DNA from: UBA2922 sp035352555
Lineage (GTDB): Bacteria; Bacillota; Clostridia; Oscillospirales; Oscillospiraceae
Assembly: GCA_035352555.1 (NCBI GenBank)
Contig: DAOPXW010000063.1
Span: 1 to 10,352 of the forward strand
Reading direction: 5' to 3'
Length of the DNA stretch: 10,352 nt
Both the position numbers and the translations under genes were made by a program. This document shows, piece after piece, positions 7,177 through 10,352 of this stretch. The notes under the pieces were generated by a model that was not told the DNA's origin, made no database searches, and saw nothing but the letters and a program-made list of their open reading frames with translations. Positions within the stretch are counted from its first letter, which is position 1; every line of letters begins with the position of its first letter.

Positions 7177-8634
7177 ATGTATCTGTACAATTCAGCATCC
7201 CATAAAAAGGAAAAATTTGTGCCCAACCACCCCGACATTGTGAAAATGTATACCTGCGGACCCACAGTCTATCATTTCGCCCACATCGGCAACCTGCGCT
7301 CCTACATCATGGAGGACGTGCTGGAAAAGTTCCTGCGCTACGACGGCTACAATGTGAAGCGCGTGATGAACATCACGGACGTGGGGCATCTCACCAGCGA
7401 CGCCGACACCGGCGAGGACAAAATGCTCAAGGGTGCCAGGCGCGAGCACAAGACGGTGCTGGAGATCGCCCAGTATTATACCGACGCCTTCTTTGACGAC
7501 TGCCGCAAGCTGAACATCAAGCGGCCCGACGTGGTGGAGCCCGCCACCCACTGCATCGACGACTATATCCGCATCATCACCAAGCTCATGGACACCGGCT
7601 ATGCCTACCTGGCCGGCGGCAACGTCTACTTCGACACCTCAAAGCTGAAGCAGTACTACATCTTCAACGACTTCAACGAGGACGATCTGGCTGTGGGCGT
7701 ACGCGAGGGCGTGGACGAGGACACCAACAAGCGCAACAAAAACGACTTCGTGCTGTGGTTCACCAAGTCCAAATTTGAGGATCAGGCCCTGAAATGGGAC
7801 TCCCCCTGGGGCGTGGGCTACCCCGGCTGGCACATCGAATGCTCCGGCATCTCCATGAAGCATCTGGGCGAGGATCTGGACATCCACTGCGGCGGGATCG
7901 ACAACGCCTTCCCCCACCACACCAATGAAATTGCCCAATCCGAGTCGTATCTGGGCCACCATTGGTGCAATTACTGGGTCCATGTCCACCACCTGAACAC
8001 CACCGACGGTAAAATGTCCAAATCCAAGGGCGAATTTCTGACGGTGTCTCTTCTGGAGGAAAAGGGCTACGACCCCCTGGCCTATCGGTTGTTCTGCCTG
8101 CAGAGCCACTACCGCAAGGCGCTGGTGTTTTCCTGGGAAAACCTTGACAATGCGGTGGTGGCCTACGGCAAGCTGGTGGCGAAGATCGCGGCGCTGAAGC
8201 CCGGGGACGGCGCGCCGGATCAGGCCGCCTTCGACGCGCTGAAGGCCGCCTTCATTGACGCGCTGGGCAACGATCTGAATACCTCCCTGGCCCTCACCTG
8301 CGTGTATGACACGCTGAAATACGACACCAACGACGCCACAAAGCTGGCCGTCATCGCGGATTACGACAAAGTGCTGAGTCTGGATCTCATCGCCAAGGCC
8401 GATGCCAAGCGCGCCGCCGATGGGAAGGCCGCCGCTTCCGCCGCCGGCGGCGAGTTTGCCGTGATCGCCGAGGACGGGATGCCCGACGCAGGAGTCGAGG
8501 CGCTGATCCTTGCCCGCCGGGACGCGAAAAAAGCCAAAAACTTTGCCGAGGCCGACCGTATCCGGGACGAGTTGAAGGCCCGGGGCGTCGAAGTTACCGA
8601 CCTTCCCAACGGGGCCAAATGGAAAAGAGCCTGA
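7177..8634 (+). CDS. cysS: Cysteinyl-tRNA synthetase
   Basis: CysS charges tRNA-Cys with cysteine. It is a class I synthetase of 485 residues, normal for the family. The HIGH-type motif is HIGN (36-39) and the KMSKS loop is exact (279-283). The zinc ligands that exclude serine can be placed as C27 (TCGPTVY), C222 (HIECSG), H247 (FPHH) and E251. The segment 170-195 (NEDDLAVGVREGVDEDTNKRNKNDFVLW) is a variant of the usual linker before DFVLW. The C-terminal helical domain ends in the typical KNFAEADRIRDELKARGVEVTDLPNG. GGAGG at 7163-7167, inside the end of cysE, is the ribosome binding site. Shared T-box control with cysE ties cysteine supply to tRNA charging. Confidence 0.98.
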   Translation: MYLYNSASHKKEKFVPNHPDIVKMYTCGPTVYHFAHIGNLRSYIMEDVLEKFLRYDGYNVKRVMNITDVGHLTSDADTGEDKMLKGARREHKTVLEIAQYYTDAFFDDCRKLNIKRPDVVEPATHCIDDYIRIITKLMDTGYAYLAGGNVYFDTSKLKQYYIFNDFNEDDLAVGVREGVDEDTNKRNKNDFVLWFTKSKFEDQALKWDSPWGVGYPGWHIECSGISMKHLGEDLDIHCGGIDNAFPHHTNEIAQSESYLGHHWCNYWVHVHHLNTTDGKMSKSKGEFLTVSLLEEKGYDPLAYRLFCLQSHYRKALVFSWENLDNAVVAYGKLVAKIAALKPGDGAPDQAAFDALKAAFIDALGNDLNTSLALTCVYDTLKYDTNDATKLAVIADYDKVLSLDLIAKADAKRAADGKAAASAAGGEFAVIAEDGMPDAGVEALILARRDAKKAKNFAEADRIRDELKARGVEVTDLPNGAKWKRA

Positions 8635-8641
8635 CGACAAG

Positions 8642-8672
8642 AAAAATCCCGTCTTTACAGACGGGATTTTTT
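8642..8672. terminator. Probable bidirectional intrinsic terminator
   Basis: A 12-bp perfect stem pairs 8642-8653 with 8660-8671 around a 6-nt loop. It has an A tract on the left and a T tract on the right, so it can end transcription from cysS on the plus strand and from the methyltransferase gene on the minus strand. The minus-strand gene's TAA stop (8655-8657) lies in the loop. Confidence 0.9.
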
Positions 8673-9242
8673 ATCTGCGTTTTCGTAGACCTGGCAATAG
8701 AGGTTGTCGCCGAGAACAAATTCCCGGGCTTTTTGAAACCCTTCGGCCTCAAAGATTTTTTGCGCCGCCTCCGCGCCCAGCCGGTGCGCCGGCGGTGGTC
8801 CCATCGGCGTCTGGCCGGCGCGGAATTCGATCAGCGCCGCCCGGCCGCCCGGCTTCAGAATTCTGCGAAGCTCCGCAAAAAGAGCGGGGATGTCGCCGAT
8901 CTCATGCAGGGTTGTAACCAACAGCGCCCAGTCCGCGCAGTCGGCGGGAATAGGATAGAGATATCCATCCACGGGCAGCGTATGGAGATTTGAAAGCCCG
9001 CGCTCCTTTGCGCGCCCGGCGAGGACGTTCAAAATATCGGCGTCCGTATCCACCGCGTAGACCGCGTCTTTTGTGCGCTCCGCCGCGGCAAGGGAGAACA
9101 GTCCGCTGCCCGCGCCGATATCGCACACCGTGCCGCCGACGCCAAGCCTGTCCAGCGTACCCGCCGGGTCAAGTTCCCACACGCGGTCGGGTGATTCCAA
9201 TTTCTCCAATTTCCCGCGCTTTGGCAGGATTCCATGATCCAT
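8655..9242 (-). CDS. Class I SAM-dependent methyltransferase, substrate unknown
   Basis: A 195-residue Rossmann-fold methyltransferase of the Methyltransf_11/25 type. SAM motif I is VCDIGAGSG (residues 39-47). The acidic residue ending beta 2 is D65 in YAVDTD, motif II is about LLVTTLHEI (108-115), and LKPGGRAALIEF (129-140) is the post-II strand. The N-terminus (MDHGILPKRGKLEKLESPDR) resembles small methyltransferases encoded as stand-alone genes in anaerobes. The reading frame extends to an ATG at 9257, but GGGAGG at 9250-9255 (minus strand) lies inside that extension, 7 nt before the ATG at 9242, so 9242 is preferred. It faces cysS tail to tail, and its upstream neighbour on the same strand ends in its own terminator, so it is probably transcribed alone. 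The substrate cannot be told from sequence; ubiquinone/menaquinone-type and arsenite methyltransferases share this fold, but no diagnostic motif is visible. Confidence 0.85.
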   Translation of the reverse strand: MDHGILPKRGKLEKLESPDRVWELDPAGTLDRLGVGGTVCDIGAGSGLFSLAAAERTKDAVYAVDTDADILNVLAGRAKERGLSNLHTLPVDGYLYPIPADCADWALLVTTLHEIGDIPALFAELRRILKPGGRAALIEFRAGQTPMGPPPAHRLGAEAAQKIFEAEGFQKAREFVLGDNLYCQVYENADKKSRL

Positions 9243-9311
9243 GGCCATACCTCCCATATTTTATGCTATGAATATACACCTATCCTGGTTTTTTTGCCAT
9301 AACTATGCTGC

Positions 9312-9346
9312 AAAAAAGCGGCATGACAAAGGTCATGCCGCTTTTT
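9312..9346 (-). terminator. Strong intrinsic terminator
   Basis: A perfect 15-bp stem (9313-9327 with 9332-9346) with a 4-nt loop has an A tract at the left edge, giving six U residues in minus-strand RNA. It lies 6 nt past the stop of the acetyl-CoA-synthase-like gene and separates it from the methyltransferase gene. The stem is also flanked by T residues on the right, but no plus-strand gene leads into it. Confidence 0.9.
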
Positions 9347-9351
9347 GCGAA

Positions 9352-10086
9352 TCAGTGGTGTGCTTCCTTGTCCCTGGCCGCTTTGCCGAAGTGGAGTTCC
9401 TTCATACCCTCGACCTCGTCGCATACGTCTTTCAGTTGGCAGACGGAGCAATCGGTGGGCAGGCCCTCCAGAATGTGGGTCAGCGTGGAGGTGATATTAT
9501 CGGCCATCTTGGCGCCGACCTTGAACGCGTCAAAATCGAACCCGGGGTCGGTGATAAAGATCACCTTGACATTCAGCACGTCGGGATTTTCCTTGTACCT
9601 GGCGATGTAACTTGAGCCCACCGCCTTGAAGTTGATCCCGAGGCGCAGCGCATCCTTGCTGACACGGATTTGCTCGCGGTAGGATTCGGGAGACATCCGG
9701 ACCATGTATCCTTCGGGGTAGACATGATACTTGCAGAACTCGATGTCCTTTAACGCCCGGTAAATCTCCTCATCATCGCCGTCCATTACTCCGACGCGGA
9801 TGAATACGATACGGGCGAACACCGTGTTGCCCCGAATTTCCTTCAGATCGGGGCCGTACAGCAGGATCTCATCCTTGTCCACCGCGGATGCGGACGAGGT
9901 GGGGCAAATATAGTTTGCCGAACCCAGTCCCATGGCGCCTAGCTCATAAGCGGAATCGGACTGGAGAACCAGCTCGCTGGAACCGTGATCGTGCCAGCAG
10001 GCGGAGGGATCATAGCCCCACACCTTGGGCGCAGCCCCGGCGAGCAGGTCTTCCGTTTTCTTAATCAGCGCGTTATAGAGCTCCAT
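9352..10086 (-). CDS. Acetyl-CoA synthase/CdhC-like protein, short stand-alone form
   Basis: A 244-residue soluble protein without membrane segments or signal peptide. Residues about 76-185 (LLYGPDLKEI, FARIVFIRV, HVYPEGYMVR, VKVIFITDP) resemble, from memory, the middle region of the CO dehydrogenase/acetyl-CoA synthase beta subunit (AcsB/CdhC, PF03598). The C-terminus has a Cys cluster, C213-x2-C216-x5-C222 (TDCSVCQLKDVC), where AcsB carries the cysteines of its Ni-Fe-S A-cluster. Spacing and number differ and the protein is about one third of AcsB length, so it is unlikely to be a working acetyl-CoA synthase. Binding of a metal or Fe-S cluster is a reasonable inference. Further conserved-looking parts are VWGYDPSACWHDHGSSELVLQ (22-42) and DEVEGMKELHFG (223-234). 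The ATG follows the stop of the small upstream gene by 3 nt with no clear ribosome binding site, so translation is probably coupled. Family placement is from memory and unchecked. Confidence 0.6.
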   Translation of the reverse strand: MELYNALIKKTEDLLAGAAPKVWGYDPSACWHDHGSSELVLQSDSAYELGAMGLGSANYICPTSSASAVDKDEILLYGPDLKEIRGNTVFARIVFIRVGVMDGDDEEIYRALKDIEFCKYHVYPEGYMVRMSPESYREQIRVSKDALRLGINFKAVGSSYIARYKENPDVLNVKVIFITDPGFDFDAFKVGAKMADNITSTLTHILEGLPTDCSVCQLKDVCDEVEGMKELHFGKAARDKEAHH

Positions 10087-10089
10087 AAA

Positions 10090-10248
10090 TCAGAACTTGA
10101 TATCAATCTTCTTGCGGTCGAAAATCCTGTTGACCATGGTGTAGAGCCAGGCCATCAGCTTCTGGTCCAGGTTCCAGAAGTAAACGACGAAAAGTACGCC
10201 GGTGACCGCAAGAAGCACCTTAATAAGCTTTTTGCAGAATTTGCACAT
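10090..10248 (-). CDS. Small single-span membrane protein with N-terminal CxxC
   Basis: A 52-residue gene on the minus strand. It begins MCKFCKKLIK, continues with a hydrophobic stretch (residues about 8-25, LIKVLLAVTGVLFVVYFW) and ends with a basic segment (NRIFDRKKIDIKF). One membrane span with positively charged residues on both sides is likely. The Cys2-x2-Cys5 pair directly before the span is its most notable trait. AAAGGAG lies 12 nt before the ATG, which is longer than ideal. It sits between the probable activator ATPase (49 nt upstream) and the acetyl-CoA-synthase-like gene (3 nt downstream), all in one direction, so it is probably part of that operon. I do not recognise a named family. 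Confidence 0.6.
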   Translation of the reverse strand: MCKFCKKLIKVLLAVTGVLFVVYFWNLDQKLMAWLYTMVNRIFDRKKIDIKF

Positions 10249-10297
10249 AAATAAGATATGCTCCTTTCAATTATTGGGGGCAGCCTCCACGGGAAGC

Positions 10298-10351
10298 TTA
10301 CTTCTTCGCCATGCCCTTCTGGCGGGCATACTCGGCGGCGCCCAGCGCGCC
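10298..10351 (-). CDS. C-terminal end of a probable BadF/HgdC-type activator ATPase (partial)
   Basis: Only the last 17 residues are in the window (GALGAAEYARQKGMAKK), then TAA at 10298-10300; the start lies beyond the right edge. A GALGAA motif followed by a helix and a short Lys-rich tail is how ASKHA-fold activators of 2-hydroxyacyl-CoA dehydratases and benzoyl-CoA reductases (BadF/BadG/BcrA/BcrD family) usually end. Other ASKHA-fold proteins can end similarly, so the family is a tentative inference from very little sequence. No terminator hairpin separates it from the small membrane protein gene. Confidence 0.45.
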   Translation of the reverse strand, partial: GALGAAEYARQKGMAKK

Positions 10352-10352
10352 C

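Noticed and set aside
9243..9257. Upstream ATG (9257) as start of the methyltransferase
   Set aside because: The strong GGGAGG at 9250-9255 would lie inside the coding region; it is ideally placed for the ATG at 9242.
9258..9311. Promoter for the methyltransferase gene (minus-strand TATATT at 9271-9276)
   Set aside because: The -10-like box exists, but no acceptable -35 is seen at 16-18 nt. AT-richness and position make a promoter here likely, but I cannot assign boxes.
1..10352. Mobile element, CRISPR array, tRNA or rRNA gene
   Set aside because: I saw no inverted-repeat-bounded transposase, no regularly spaced repeats, and no cloverleaf or rRNA-like sequence. All long frames are conserved genes or their shadows.

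Overview
The window is a GC-rich stretch of bacterial chromosome, almost fully coding. Firmicutes hallmarks are a canonical tRNA-sensing T-box leader, strong AGGAGG-type ribosome binding sites, a YqhQ (DUF1385) gene, and the order recA-recX-rimO-pgsA. With the high GC content these suggest a clostridial anaerobe, possibly of the Oscillospirales; that placement is inference.

Positions 1-6225, plus strand: a compact cluster of seven genes. In order they are the 3' end of a sensor histidine kinase, yqhQ, prmC (release-factor methylation), recA, recX (RecA modulator), rimO (ribosomal protein S12 methylthiolation) and pgsA (phosphatidylglycerol-phosphate synthesis). Junctions overlap (23, 22 and 4 nt), touch directly (recA-recX), or are 20-30 nt apart. 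I see no terminator and no convincing internal promoter, so one operon is likely. No LexA-type box is visible before recA.

Positions 6222-8672, plus strand: a separate cysteine unit. A promoter whose -35 hexamer contains the pgsA stop codon leads into a T-box riboswitch. Its antiterminator and terminator can be paired base by base. Its probable specifier codon is UGC (Cys), and its UGGA bulge suits a tRNA with discriminator U, as in tRNA-Cys. It controls cysE (serine acetyltransferase) and cysS (cysteinyl-tRNA synthetase), so uncharged tRNA-Cys should raise both cysteine precursor supply and tRNA charging. A hairpin flanked by A and T tracts ends the unit and probably also serves the convergent gene.

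Positions 8655-10352, minus strand: a SAM-dependent methyltransferase of unknown substrate, then (in transcription order from the right edge) the C-terminal end of a probable BadF/HgdC-type activator ATPase, a 52-residue membrane protein with an N-terminal CxxC, and a 244-residue protein resembling part of the CO dehydrogenase/acetyl-CoA synthase beta subunit with a short C-terminal Cys cluster. These last three look like one transcription unit and are the least understood part of the window. The rest is well-known housekeeping, and I found no CRISPR array, mobile element, rRNA or tRNA gene.
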